Positions 43,547 through 52,712 of a DNA stretch of 64,000 bases are shown here, one piece after another. The stretch spans positions 2,873,501 through 2,937,500 of the forward strand of contig NZ_CP031728.1 of assembly GCF_008806975.1 (NCBI RefSeq), given 5' to 3'. A program made the translations under genes and the position numbers. The stretch is from Cellvibrio sp. KY-GH-1 (GTDB taxonomy: Bacteria > Pseudomonadota > Gammaproteobacteria > Pseudomonadales > Cellvibrionaceae). The notes under the pieces were generated by a model. That model saw only the letters and a list, made by a program, of their open reading frames with translations. It was not told the origin of the DNA and did not search any database. Positions within the stretch are counted from its first letter, which is position 1, and each line of letters starts with the position of its first letter.

Positions 43547-45877
43547 ATGGATCATATCTACCCTGCAAACCCGGTTAACGTACCCGCAGACCTTACCAAA
43601 CCCAGCGCATCCCATAAGCGCCAGGCAACCCTGGCGGCATTGGGGTTGCTGGCTTTCATCCTGTTTTACCTGGCAATCACCAGTTGGTTTGCCTGGTCCG
43701 CTTACCATTTAGCGGCAACCCAATTGGCTGCGCCAAAGTCCAATCTCTTTATCTGGCTACTTGCTGCCAGCTCCGGCTTTTTAGCCGTGTTTATGATTAA
43801 AGCACTACTGTTCGTGAAGAAAGGCAGCATTGAACAGGAGTACGAAGTTACCGCGGCCAGCGAACCGCAATTGATTGCGTTTTTAAACCGCCTGGCCGAC
43901 GAAACCGGAGCACCAAGACCACACAGGGTATTTTTATCACCGCGCGTAAATGCCTGCGTGTTTTACGATTTATCGCTACTGAATTTTATTTTTCCTTCCA
44001 AAAAGAATTTGGAAATTGGTTTACCGCTGATTAATGTGCTTACCATCAGCGAGCTAAAGGCCGTGCTTGCACATGAGTTTGGCCATTTTGCGCAACGCTC
44101 AATGGCATTGGGAAATTGGGTTTATGTAGCCCAGCAGATTGCCGCACACATTATCGCGCGACGCGACGCGCTGGATAAATTTTTGCGCTTTCTTTCCAAT
44201 GTGGATGTTCGTATTGCCTGGATCGGCTGGGCATTGCGTTTAATTGTGTGGTCACTGCGCGCCACCATGGAAACCTTTTTTAATATGGTGCTATTGGCCC
44301 AGCGCGCACTTTCACGCGAAATGGAATTTCAAGCCGACCTGGTCGCCGTATCCGTGACCGGTAGCGATGCATTAATCCATGCATTGCATAAGCTCCAGGC
44401 GGCGGATGAGGCCTGGGACAATGCCCAAAGCTTTTTGAACGATCAGGTGAATCAAGGTATTGCCAACAAAGATGTGTTTGTTATACAGACTCGGATTATG
44501 CAACACACAGCCAAAATCCTGAATGATCCGAGCTATGGCAAAGTCCGCGATATTCCCAGCGAGCAGCCGGAAAAGCATCGTGTTTTTACCGCTGATATTG
44601 CCCAACCACCGCGCATGTGGGCAACGCATCCGTACAATCACGAGCGCGAGCAAAACGCGAAAAAAACCTATGTTGCCGGCGTATTGGACAATCGCAGCAG
44701 CTGGATTATTTTCGATAACGCTGCCGCCCTTAAAGAAACCTTTACGCAAAAACTGCTTGAGCGCTTTCAACTGGAATTCAAACCCGATGCAGAAATTTTT
44801 GCAGAATTGGATAAGCGTTACACCCGCGAATATTTAAATGGACGCTACCGCGGCGCCTATCTCGGCCGCTCGATTGTTCGCTCATCGCAAAAACACCATG
44901 AATTGTACGAAATTAAAATTAGCTCCGTTCAAAACAGCTTACGCGAACTTTATCCCCAAGCATTAGTTGCCAAGCTGGATAATTTGCGGGTATTGGAAAA
45001 AGAGCGCAACTTGCTAATTGCGTTACGCGATGGAATTTATACCCCACCGGATGGCGTCATTCGTTTCCGCAGCAAGGAAGTGAAGAAGCGTGAATTGCCC
45101 GCATTGATTGAATCCTTGACCGACGAATGCTCCGCGGCACACCAGGAAGTACTCAAGCACGATATGGAGTGTCGCACGGCGCATTTGTTGGCGGCCCGCA
45201 CATTGGGTAAAGGCTGGGATAAATATTTAAATGGCCTGCTGGCGCTACTGCATTACGCCGATCACCAACACGCCAACATTATTGATAGCCGCGCATTAAT
45301 GAATAACACCTATGCCGTTATCACCGCTGACCGTAATGTTAGCAAGCGCGAACTGGATCGTTTGATCAATGCAGGGCAAGAAGTATTTACCGCATTACAC
45401 GCGGTTTACAACGGTGCTCACCAGGTGAATTTGCCACCCTATATACTGGAGAAATTAGCCATCGCCAATTGGCATGAAACACTCGGCGAATTTACGTTTG
45501 TACCTCCAACGCGCGAGAACATAAGTAGTTGGCTCAACGCGGTCGATAGCTGGATTAATTCTTCGCTAGGTTGGCTTGGAGCCTTACGCCAAATCACGCT
45601 CGAACACTTGCTGCAAACAGAAACTCGCGTGGCAGTTTGGATTAACAAGGGTGATGCGTCTGAAGAGGCTCCTGTAGCAGCAACGATTCCGAGCGAATAT
45701 CCGACACTAACACCCGGCGAAGAACGGGAATTGCAAAAGCGCCTCGGCCTTTGGGATAGGTTCCAAACGGCAGATGGCATTGCGGCCGGCGCACTACGTC
45801 TGATCATTGCGGCCGCTATTATCGGCGGCGCATTATTTATGACCATCGCACCGGAAACGGGGTATTTTTTTAAATAG
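43547..45877 (+). CDS. Large M48-family membrane metalloprotease
   Basis: This 776-residue protein has two N-terminal membrane helices (about 30-55 and 68-88) and one near the C-terminus (GALRLIIAAAIIGGALFMTI). The zinc site HEFGH lies near residue 176 in VLAHEFGHFAQRSM, with a third ligand Glu in LSREMEFQADLVAV. The long segment after the protease domain (about 350-740) is helical and has no known motif. That makes this much longer than HtpX and similar to the large M48 proteins of other proteobacteria. AAGGAAG precedes the ATG. The substrate is unknown. Confidence 0.88.
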   Translation: MDHIYPANPVNVPADLTKPSASHKRQATLAALGLLAFILFYLAITSWFAWSAYHLAATQLAAPKSNLFIWLLAASSGFLAVFMIKALLFVKKGSIEQEYEVTAASEPQLIAFLNRLADETGAPRPHRVFLSPRVNACVFYDLSLLNFIFPSKKNLEIGLPLINVLTISELKAVLAHEFGHFAQRSMALGNWVYVAQQIAAHIIARRDALDKFLRFLSNVDVRIAWIGWALRLIVWSLRATMETFFNMVLLAQRALSREMEFQADLVAVSVTGSDALIHALHKLQAADEAWDNAQSFLNDQVNQGIANKDVFVIQTRIMQHTAKILNDPSYGKVRDIPSEQPEKHRVFTADIAQPPRMWATHPYNHEREQNAKKTYVAGVLDNRSSWIIFDNAAALKETFTQKLLERFQLEFKPDAEIFAELDKRYTREYLNGRYRGAYLGRSIVRSSQKHHELYEIKISSVQNSLRELYPQALVAKLDNLRVLEKERNLLIALRDGIYTPPDGVIRFRSKEVKKRELPALIESLTDECSAAHQEVLKHDMECRTAHLLAARTLGKGWDKYLNGLLALLHYADHQHANIIDSRALMNNTYAVITADRNVSKRELDRLINAGQEVFTALHAVYNGAHQVNLPPYILEKLAIANWHETLGEFTFVPPTRENISSWLNAVDSWINSSLGWLGALRQITLEHLLQTETRVAVWINKGDASEEAPVAATIPSEYPTLTPGEERELQKRLGLWDRFQTADGIAAGALRLIIAAAIIGGALFMTIAPETGYFFK

Positions 45878-45892
45878 TTCCCGCCGGTAGAG

Positions 45893-45912
45893 AGCCGGCG
45901 ATTGCCGGCTTT
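45893..45912 (+). terminator. Hairpin after the M48 protease gene
   Basis: AGCCGGC, loop GATT, GCCGGCT, then TTAA. The 7-bp GC-rich stem lies 16 nt after the stop. The T-run is short, so termination would be partial. Confidence 0.5.
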
Positions 45913-46222
45913 AACTCATCACGACAAGAATCTGCACCTTCGTTGTCGATGCCAGCGATTATTCCCGCTTTAGAAATAATTAATTGCCGATCCTGAGGCT
46001 TCTTGAGCATGATCATTACGGGCAGACTGGCTTCATCCTACTCAGAACTGACACTCAGCTTGGTGAAGAGGTTAACCATATCGAACCCATCGCCGGCAGT
46101 ATCCTTGTCCAAAAAAGCGATTCAGAAGCCCGAATTCTCGGTTACTTGAGCGGTAGAAATATTTTTGGGGCAAATTACTGCCTCTAAACAAAATAGCAAT
46201 TTTATTGAAGGAGATACCGGCG
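45913..46222. other. Gap between the M48 protease and GST genes
   Basis: This 310-bp stretch holds no gene I can support. An open frame from a TTG at 45984 (67 codons) has no ribosome site and no recognisable content. The last 20 bp contain the GAAGGAGATA ribosome site of the GST gene. Confidence 0.4.
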
Positions 46223-46834
46223 ATGATCACGCTCTACGAATTTGGTTTATCGGGCAATTGCCACAAAGTTCGTTTACTGCTGTCACTGTTAGGCTTGCAC
46301 TATGAAAGCAAGTTACTAAACGGGGCCGCCGGCGAACACAAAAGCGAAGAATTTTTAACGCTAAACCCTTTTGGGCAGACTCCGGTATTGGTGGATGGCG
46401 ACACTGTAGTGCGCGATAGCCAAGCGATTTTGGTTTACCTCGCGCGCACCTATGGTGCTGACGAATGGTTTCCACACGAACCCGCGCGCATGGCAGAAGT
46501 GGTGAGTTGGCTGGCAGTTGCCGCCAATGAAATTGCTCGTGGCCCCAATGCGTTGCGCTTGCACCACAAGTTTGGTCGCGCGATTAATCTGGAAGAAGCT
46601 ACCAAAATTACCACTCAGGTTTTATCGGTATTGAATTTGCATCTTCAAACTCGCCCCTGGCTCGCGAATAACACGCTGACCATTGCCGATATAGCGCTCT
46701 ACCCTTACATCGCGCTGGTAAATGAAGGCCATTTTTCCCTTGAGCCTTATTTGTACGTGCAAAATTGGATGGGCCGAATTGAACATTTAACCGGTTATAT
46801 CACCATGCCGGGCATACAACGCATTGCGGATTAA
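46223..46834 (+). CDS. Glutathione S-transferase family protein
   Basis: This 203-residue cytosolic GST has an N-terminal thioredoxin-like domain (ITLYEFGLSGNCHKVRLLLS). It contains the cis-Pro segment FGQTPVLVDGD and the ESQ-type VVRDSQAILVYLA. The C-terminal helical domain has LANNTLTIADIALYPYI, the usual N-capping (T/S)xAD motif. I use the ATG at 46223 after GAAGGAGATA; an upstream TTG adds six residues. It stands 45 bp before the DUF1348 gene and may be co-transcribed. The substrate is unknown. Confidence 0.92.
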   Translation: MITLYEFGLSGNCHKVRLLLSLLGLHYESKLLNGAAGEHKSEEFLTLNPFGQTPVLVDGDTVVRDSQAILVYLARTYGADEWFPHEPARMAEVVSWLAVAANEIARGPNALRLHHKFGRAINLEEATKITTQVLSVLNLHLQTRPWLANNTLTIADIALYPYIALVNEGHFSLEPYLYVQNWMGRIEHLTGYITMPGIQRIAD

Positions 46835-46879
46835 TTAGGGTTATTTTCCTTTTCATTTTTCATTTAGCGGATTTAATTT

Positions 46880-47350
46880 ATGACTGAAGCTCGCCCGCCC
46901 CTGCCACCGTTTACCCGTGAAACGGCCACCCAAAAAGTTCGCGCCGCGGAAGATGGCTGGAACAATCGCGACCCACACAAAGTATCACTCGCCTATACCG
47001 CCGATAGCCAATGGCGTAACCGCAGCGAGTTTCCCCAGGGGCGCGCACAAATTGTGGAATTTTTAACGCGCAAATGGGCCAGGGAAAAAGAGTACCGCCT
47101 GATTAAAGAGCTGTGGGCATTTGAAGGCAATCGCATTGCTGTACGTTTTGCCTACGAATGGCACGACGAAGACGGCCAATGGTTTCGCTCCTACGGCAAT
47201 GAGAACTGGGAATTCGATGAAAATGGTTTAATGCAAAAGCGCTACGCGAGCATCAATGATTTAGCGATTGATGCGAGTGAACGCAAGTTTTTTTGGGCCC
47301 AGGGCCGTCGCCCGGATGATCATCCAAGCCTGAGTGATTTAGGGCTTTAA
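46880..47350 (+). CDS. DUF1348 (NTF2-like) protein
   Basis: This 156-residue protein has the DUF1348 signature: [57 protein letters not shown] and [10 protein letters not shown]. The fold is SnoaL/NTF2-like. It has no signal peptide. The adjacent GST gene suggests a shared role in handling small reactive compounds, but this is only context. A bidirectional terminator follows. Confidence 0.88.
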   Translation: MTEARPPLPPFTRETATQKVRAAEDGWNNRDPHKVSLAYTADSQWRNRSEFPQGRAQIVEFLTRKWAREKEYRLIKELWAFEGNRIAVRFAYEWHDEDGQWFRSYGNENWEFDENGLMQKRYASINDLAIDASERKFFWAQGRRPDDHPSLSDLGL

Positions 47351-47385
47351 CATTGACTTAGTTAGAAAACTAAATTTCGCACACA

Positions 47386-47411
47386 AAAAATGCCGCGGTT
47401 GCGGCATTTTT
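47386..47411. terminator. Bidirectional intrinsic terminator
   Basis: AAAAATGCCGC, loop GGTT, GCGGCATTTTT is an 11-bp perfect stem with a T tract on each strand. It sits between the convergent DUF1348 and aroA genes and should stop both transcripts. Confidence 0.9.
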
Positions 47412-47436
47412 ATTATGTGGTCATTGAGTTAATGAA

Positions 47437-48723
47437 TTATTTAACTACTGAACCAAATACATCGAAATAGGTTGGGAAAGTTTTTGCGGTGCATTTTGGA
47501 TCGTTGATACGCACAGGTACTCCACCAAAAGTGGCCAGCGAGAAACACATGGCCATGCGGTGATCGTCGTAGGTATCAATCGCCGCATTGGCTATTAATT
47601 CTTTCACTGGCGTTACGCGCAACCAATCTTCACCCTCTTCCACAATCGCACCCAACTTGCGCAGCTCGGTTGCCATTGCAGCAATGCGATCAGTTTCCTT
47701 CACACGCCAGCTGGCGATATTGGTCAAACGCGAGGGGCCATCGCAGAAGAGCGCAACCACCGCGAGCGTCATGGCGGCATCGGGGATGTGGTTAAAATCG
47801 CGATCAAAGGCTTTCAGCGGCAAGGAAGGCGCAGAGGCCTCAATCCAGTTTTCGCCCTTGGTAATAGTCACACCTATGTCAGCCAACGCATCGGCAAAGG
47901 CCACATCGCCCTGAATACTATTGGCACCCACGCCCTGCACGCGCAGCGGGCCACCGCCCAGTGCACCGGCCGCGAGAAAATAGGACGCAGAGGACGCATC
48001 GCCCTCAACAAACAAACGGCCCGGGCTGTTGTAGCCAGTTGCCGCTGGCACAGTGAAACGCTCCCAGCCATCGCGCACTACATTCACACCGAACTGCGCC
48101 ATTAACTTGAGGGTAATTTCGATATAAGGCTTGGAGATCAGCTCGCTCACCAACTCGATTTGCGTCTCTTTGCCGGTCATCGGCAGCGCCATCAGCAGCG
48201 CCGTCAGGAACTGACTGGACACATCGCCGCGAATCTTGATAGTGCCTTTAGCAGCGATTTGCGCCGGCTTGATCAGCAGCGGCGGAAAGCCTTCCTGCCC
48301 AAGGTAGGTAATGTCCGCGCCGATTTGACGCAGCGCATCCACCAGGTCGCCAATCGGCCGCTCATGCATACGCGCTACGCCGTGCAACTTGTAAGTACCG
48401 CCACTCAGTGCCAGCGCCGCCGTTAAGGGGCGAAACGCCGTGCCGGCATTGCCCAGAAACAGGTCCGCTTCTTTGTTCGGAAAGCTGCCGCCAGTGCCCT
48501 GCACCCGGTAATCATTTTCACCAATCCTGGTCAGACCAACGCCCAGCGCCGTCAGCGCCTCCAGCATGCGGTCGGTATCATCCGACTTGAGTAGATCGCG
48601 AATCTCGGTCTCACCCTGGGCCAAAGCCGCCAGCAGCAGAGTACGGTTGGAGATACTTTTGGAACCGGGCAAATGCACACTGCCCTGGGCACGGGTAACG
48701 GGAGCGAGATCGAGAAATTCCAT
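47437..48723 (-). CDS. aroA: 3-phosphoshikimate 1-carboxyvinyltransferase (EPSP synthase)
   Basis: AroA makes 5-enolpyruvylshikimate-3-phosphate from shikimate-3-phosphate and PEP in the shikimate pathway. The start [14 protein letters not shown] aligns with the E. coli enzyme and fixes the ATG at 48723; a GTG upstream would add 16 residues. The 428 residues contain [17 protein letters not shown] (S3P-binding Lys), [12 protein letters not shown] (class I glyphosate-sensitive type), [15 protein letters not shown] and a late [11 protein letters not shown]. It is convergent with the DUF1348 gene, and the tRNA-Met follows on the other side. Confidence 0.97.
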   Translation of the reverse strand: MEFLDLAPVTRAQGSVHLPGSKSISNRTLLLAALAQGETEIRDLLKSDDTDRMLEALTALGVGLTRIGENDYRVQGTGGSFPNKEADLFLGNAGTAFRPLTAALALSGGTYKLHGVARMHERPIGDLVDALRQIGADITYLGQEGFPPLLIKPAQIAAKGTIKIRGDVSSQFLTALLMALPMTGKETQIELVSELISKPYIEITLKLMAQFGVNVVRDGWERFTVPAATGYNSPGRLFVEGDASSASYFLAAGALGGGPLRVQGVGANSIQGDVAFADALADIGVTITKGENWIEASAPSLPLKAFDRDFNHIPDAAMTLAVVALFCDGPSRLTNIASWRVKETDRIAAMATELRKLGAIVEEGEDWLRVTPVKELIANAAIDTYDDHRMAMCFSLATFGGVPVRINDPKCTAKTFPTYFDVFGSVVK

Positions 48724-48902
48724 CGTGAGCCTGTTTATCGAGAGGTTTATAACGAAATCAGGGCCATCCACACCGGCCCGAAAAAGAAAGTGCGCATCAT
48801 ACCCGCATCAGCCCGGGCTCGCACCCCTAAACCATTGCAAACCTTCAATTTTGGGGTTGACAGCAAGCCCCGCTATCGCCAAAATGCGCGCCTCTCAATT
48901 AT

Positions 48903-48979
48903 GGCTAGATAGCTCAGCCGGTTAGAGCACAGCACTCATAATGCTGGGGTCGGCGGTTCAAGTCCGCCTCTAGCTACCA
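48903..48979 (+). tRNA. tRNA-Met (anticodon CAT, elongator type)
   Basis: This is a 77-nt cloverleaf with encoded CCA. The acceptor stem is GGCTAGA/TCTAGCT with one non-Watson-Crick pair, the D arm is GCTCAGCCGGTTAGAGC, the anticodon arm is CAGCACTCATAATGCTG, and the T arm is GGCGGTTCAAGTCCGCC. The first base pairs normally (G1), unlike initiator tRNA. The genomic island with a tyrosine recombinase begins right after it, so the tRNA 3' end is the likely attachment site. Confidence 0.95.
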
Positions 48980-48990
48980 TACATTAGAGA

Positions 48991-49023
48991 ACCTGCCCCG
49001 CTACCGTTGTGGGGTGGGTTTTT
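48991..49023 (+). terminator. Terminator after tRNA-Met
   Basis: ACC-TG-CCCC pairs with GGGG-TG-GGT around an 11-nt loop and is followed by TTTTTC. It lies 11 nt after the tRNA CCA end. Confidence 0.6.
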
Positions 49024-49150
49024 CAAGTCATGCAAGCCAGTCATGCACCTCTATCAGGTACAGATCTGCCTCTGTACAGCGGAAAATAGCGTTTCGCCGT
49101 GCGGAAAAACGCGAAGAACCCTTCTATGATTGCCGCCAAAATTCTAAAAG

Positions 49151-50095
49151 TCAAACATAACTTTTAGAAAAGGGCTCACGCATTTTGTTCATCAAAGATT
49201 CCATACGCGCACTACTCGTTTCGGTGTAGCTCCGGGTTGTCTGGATACTCGTATGACCTAGTAACGCTTGCACCGCAAATATATCCGGTGAATCTATTCC
49301 TGGTGGATTGCACAATTCTGTCGCCAAAGTATGGCGAAAACGGTGTGCACCAATCGGAAGATCGAGCTTTTTTCCAAGGCGTTTAAAAAAACCAGTTATC
49401 GCCCCCCCTTTCATACCACCTCCACGAATAACTTTGTAACGAGGATAAAAGCGGCCGGCCGAAAAAAGGAAATCATCATCTTTAAGTTTGCGCCCCAGGG
49501 CAGCTTCAGATCTCAAAATCAAATCATGGAGCCTGGCAGATACATTCTCGTGCATAGGTATAACCCAGCTTCGGTGCGTCTTCGAACCCTCGTAACTAAG
49601 CGAAATCAATGAGTTCTCAAAATCAATATCTTTCAGCTTCAGCGTGACTAGCTGACGCCTTCGCATTCCCGAATAGTACAGGGTGTAAATCACAGCCAAC
49701 CAAAACCAATGCGGGCGGTATTCATGCGGTTTCTGGACAATTTGCAAACAGGCCCTATCAATTAACTCCAGCTCCATTACTTTTCGTGGTGCCACTCCAA
49801 CAGGCGCCAAACGGATGGACTTAAATAAATTTTGATCGATATATCCTTGAGATTTGGCATAGTCCATGATCAGTCTCATGTACCGTATATAGCCGTTGTA
49901 AGTAACAGGTTTAGCAACTTCAAGTGTAGATTTTTTGAAGCGAGTGATACTGGCTAAACTCACATCACTCAAATACACCGCCCCGCTTCGCTCACAAAAT
50001 ACCTTCACTTTGTCCTGAATTGTTCTGTGAGTGTGATCATTAAAAATATTGATCTCCGCAAATTCATTTGCAACTTCTAAAATTTTCCTCATCAT
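49151..50095 (-). CDS. Tyrosine recombinase/integrase of the tRNA-Met island
   Basis: This site-specific recombinase is read toward the tRNA gene. The catalytic domain has the Arg motif SGMRRRQLVTLKLKDID, HRFRHTLATEL (His-x-x-Arg), LLGHTSIQTTRSYTE (His and nucleophilic Tyr). A core-binding SAM-like domain lies at about residues 10-90. I start at the ATG at 50095 because GGAG lies 10 nt upstream; ATGs at 50107 and 50137 have weaker sites. It lies 171 bp from the tRNA end, the classic layout of an island integrase. All catalytic residues are present, so it may still be active. Confidence 0.92.
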   Translation of the reverse strand: MMRKILEVANEFAEINIFNDHTHRTIQDKVKVFCERSGAVYLSDVSLASITRFKKSTLEVAKPVTYNGYIRYMRLIMDYAKSQGYIDQNLFKSIRLAPVGVAPRKVMELELIDRACLQIVQKPHEYRPHWFWLAVIYTLYYSGMRRRQLVTLKLKDIDFENSLISLSYEGSKTHRSWVIPMHENVSARLHDLILRSEAALGRKLKDDDFLFSAGRFYPRYKVIRGGGMKGGAITGFFKRLGKKLDLPIGAHRFRHTLATELCNPPGIDSPDIFAVQALLGHTSIQTTRSYTETSSARMESLMNKMREPFSKSYV

Positions 50096-50251
50096 GAAGA
50101 TCTCCATGCTTCTACAGCCCTTATGAGAAAACCTCATAACCGTGGCTAGATTTACGGCGGCGAAATATACTCAGAAATATAAATTTGATAATTTCAACGC
50201 CAAAATTATGTGACTAATTTCTCATATCATTTGAGCATATGTTTTTAAGCG

Positions 50252-50960
50252 TCAACCATTTTTCACCTCCCTGCCCAGCTCTTTTTTTACGTATTTGTTG
50301 GGTTTCGGTACCGGGTAGTCATTCTCATAGATGACGTTGTAGGGCAGTAACCAACCATTTATTTTGGTGGCTCTATTCGTTGAACTAACCCAGTACGGGT
50401 GAATATTTACATCACCATTGCGAATGTGTTTGCGCAGATTCCCAAATCGCTTTGACAGATTCTTGTGTTTGTCTTCGGGTAGATTATGCAGACGTAGAAA
50501 TGTCTTAAAGATTGCCGGGGCCAGTAAAAAAACACCCTCTTCCACCACATGCACTTCTGCAGCGTTGTTATTGATCAGAATGGTTTTTTCCAATAAACCG
50601 CGTTGCAGCCAGGCTAAAAACTTCTGTGCAGTATCCGGTGCTTCAAAATCCAGATTCCGAACCAATCCTACATTCTCAGCCACTGCACCAGTTTCCGGTG
50701 TGTTTGAAGTTGCAGTGTCAGTGGTGTCTTTCACAGCCTCTGGCGATGCCTCTGCAGACTCCAGAGTTTCCTCAATAGTGTCGAATATGAGTGGGCGCAG
50801 TTTCTAATGCGATCTCGCTGGCCGCGATCGCGGCCATGATTTCAGCATCCGATGGCAAATCATCGGTATTCGCGTCAGTGTCGGCTGTGTCGGCGGCAGT
50901 TTCGTATTTTTGGTTCCCCGCCTTATCACGGCGCACACCAAAAGCGGTAGTTGAGAACCA
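50252..50960 (-). pseudogene. Remnant of MobH-type relaxase TraI (C-terminal domain), frameshifted
   Basis: The 160 codons from 50734 to 50252 encode the TraI_2 C-terminal domain of ICE relaxases: TAQKFLAWLQRGLLEKTI, NAAEVHVVEEGVFLLAP, FKTFLRLHNLPEDK and INGWLLPYNVIYEN. Upstream, an acidic linker (FGVRRDKAGNQKYE through ASEIALETA) continues in another frame. The two frames cross between 50772 and 50806, so at least one frameshift is present. The catalytic N-terminal relaxase part is absent. This is the trace of an integrative conjugative element in the tRNA-Met site. Confidence 0.75.
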
Positions 50961-51022
50961 CTAAGCCAGTTAGCTTGATAGGTCGTTAGGTCACATTTTT
51001 TATTATTGAGCTCAAGATAGAG

Positions 51023-51703
51023 CTAGAGCTGAATAATAGACGTCACCGCTGCATAGATGCCGAGTAGCACAGGAAAGATAAAATCAATAATGGCCCGCAA
51101 AAATAGATTAGAACGAATTCGTCGTACGTGTTTCTCTAGCCAGTCTCGATTCAAGATTGATTGCTCTAATTTCTGTTCGGCTAGGCGAAGTTTTTGAAAT
51201 TCTGCAACATCGACATTTAGCTCCGGTTCGCCCCACGCCTTGTTCATATTTGCCTGAATGGCGCTTGCCGATTCACCGGGACTTGGCATTTGAGCAGGCA
51301 GCGGAAGGAACTTTTCCTCAAGATCCTTCAATAGAAGATTTGACGCCTCCGTTGTAAGCGAATACTGAATCCAGTCTGTGTGAATGCGAACAACGTACGA
51401 AAAGAGCAAGTAGATGATTAGACAGGCGAAAACTTCAGGCAGTCCGTTACCACTGAAGCCAAGTGTTACGTTATATGGTCCTTTGATATCATCAGCCTTT
51501 ATAGCAAGCTGACCATTGATTATGAGTGCGGTAGCGACTGATACTAACAGAAGATTGCGTTGCGTTGCCTTCGTCTCCTGGGTCAGGAAATCGATACTGA
51601 TAGATGACAGTATTTTCTGATACCGCCCCGCGAAATGGGCCAGTCGACTCAATGGCGTTTCTATATCAGTGAATTCAGAGAAAGGGGCTTCGGACGAGCT
51701 CAT
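51023..51703 (-). CDS. Membrane protein of unknown function
   Basis: From the ATG at 51703 (AAAGGA upstream) the product has 226 residues. Two hydrophobic segments lie in the first half (LLLVSVATALIINGQ, then VFACLIIYLLFSYVV). A soluble helical stretch of about 80 residues follows, with a final membrane segment (IIDFIFPVLLGIYAAV). An upstream TTG would add 16 residues but lacks a ribosome site. It is on the minus strand with two other small genes at 51833 and 52213. No family recognised. Confidence 0.6.
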   Translation of the reverse strand: MSSSEAPFSEFTDIETPLSRLAHFAGRYQKILSSISIDFLTQETKATQRNLLLVSVATALIINGQLAIKADDIKGPYNVTLGFSGNGLPEVFACLIIYLLFSYVVRIHTDWIQYSLTTEASNLLLKDLEEKFLPLPAQMPSPGESASAIQANMNKAWGEPELNVDVAEFQKLRLAEQKLEQSILNRDWLEKHVRRIRSNLFLRAIIDFIFPVLLGIYAAVTSIIQL

Positions 51704-51832
51704 GGGAATTCCTTTTAATTCGCGTAAATTTTTAAGAGACTCACTGTACAACAGCGAGCTCTATTTGAAATAACTCACAGTCTTCAATCTATACTCAATG
51801 GAGTGTAATCCCATTTTCCAATTACTCCGGTA

Positions 51833-52201
51833 TTACCAGCGATTTGCCCATGGAGGAATGTAGCCCTTTCGGACCCATCTTGCTCCGAAGCCAAGAACGC
51901 ACAGTGCTTCGATCGCTGCCCCTTCTACAAAATAGAAAAACGGGGATACCGCAGAAAAAAGGAAGCCACATAGGAAATTAAGTGCGAGAGCAGATACTAT
52001 GCACAATATTGCTTCTGAAAAAGGCACTCTTGGAGCGGTGAACTTTATACCCACTGTAACTACTGCACCCCAAATGTATGGCAGATATTTGTATACTTCT
52101 ATTCCTGTCGAAAATGACTGGTAAGCTACCAACGCAGCTGAAAGACCTATAGCTCCTGCTGTTAGTTGAATTACTTTTGGATTAAAAGGGATTTGATCCA
52201 T
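51833..52201 (-). CDS. Small multi-pass membrane protein of unknown function
   Basis: This 122-residue protein has about four hydrophobic helices (LTAGAIGLSAALVAYQ, YLPYIWGAVVTVGIK, ILCIVSALALNFLCGFLF, FYFVEGAAIEALCVLG) and a basic C-terminus. The ATG at 52201 has AAGGA upstream and lies 11 bp after the stop of the IS-interrupted small gene, so they form an operon. No family recognised. Confidence 0.55.
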   Translation of the reverse strand: MDQIPFNPKVIQLTAGAIGLSAALVAYQSFSTGIEVYKYLPYIWGAVVTVGIKFTAPRVPFSEAILCIVSALALNFLCGFLFSAVSPFFYFVEGAAIEALCVLGFGARWVRKGYIPPWANRW

Positions 52202-52404
52202 TTTCAATTCCTTCACTTCGAGAGTCTGAGAATGAGCCGGTTTCTCATTTGTTTTTTCAACCGATTTATGAGATATGACAAACTTATCGAAAAAAATCTA
52301 TCATGCCCCCTCTGTTTTGCAAGTCCCTCCATAAATGCAATCTGATCCCCTCCGCGAATATCGGACACCTTAGAAACTGAGTAAACTTACTCCAGAGGTG
52401 ATCC

Positions 52405-52698
52405 ATGAGCAAGAAACCAACCCCAAAAGAGAATAAGAAGTATACAGCCGAGTTCAAAAGTGAGGCCATTAAACTGGCCGAACGATTGAGCGTAGCGGAA
52501 GCCGCCGAAAAACTGGGCATATATGCCAGTCAAATTTACAGTTGGCGTAGCGCACTCAACAATAGCCGTACTGATGTTGAAAGAGAATCGCTCCTCGCCG
52601 CTGAAAATGCACGCCTCAAGCGTCAGCTCGCCGAGCAAGCAGAGGAGCTTGAAATCCTAAAAAAGGCGGCTACCTACTTCGCGAAGCATCAAAAATAA
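52405..52698 (+). CDS. IS3-family transposase OrfA
   Basis: This 97-residue protein has an N-terminal helix-turn-helix (YTAEFKSEAIKLAE, LSVAEAAEKLGIYASQIYSW) that binds the terminal repeats. A leucine-zipper-like C-terminus (LAAENARLKRQLAEQAEELE) allows multimerisation. Alone it acts as a repressor or targeting subunit in this family. A slippery A-AAA-AAG near its end allows a -1 shift into orfB. Confidence 0.93.
   Translation: MSKKPTPKENKKYTAEFKSEAIKLAERLSVAEAAEKLGIYASQIYSWRSALNNSRTDVERESLLAAENARLKRQLAEQAEELEILKKAATYFAKHQK
52659..52665 (+). promoter_or_regulatory. Programmed -1 ribosomal frameshift site
   Basis: The heptamer A AAA AAG lies in the orfA frame exactly as X XXY YYZ requires. 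A -1 slip enters an open frame (GGC GGC TAC CTA) that continues without a stop into orfB at 52713, producing the OrfAB transposase. The heptamer and frames are seen directly; frameshifting is known for IS3 elements. Confidence 0.85.
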
Positions 52699-52712
52699 AA
52701 CGCTACGAATTT

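Noticed and set aside
45984..46187. 67-codon open frame from a TTG
   Set aside because: No ribosome site, no homology-like features, and it lies in an intergenic gap after a hairpin.
52284..52520. 78-codon minus-strand frame across the IS left end
   Set aside because: It runs through the IS terminal repeat and antisense to orfA. A different frame (ending at 52213) gives a better continuation for the interrupted gene.
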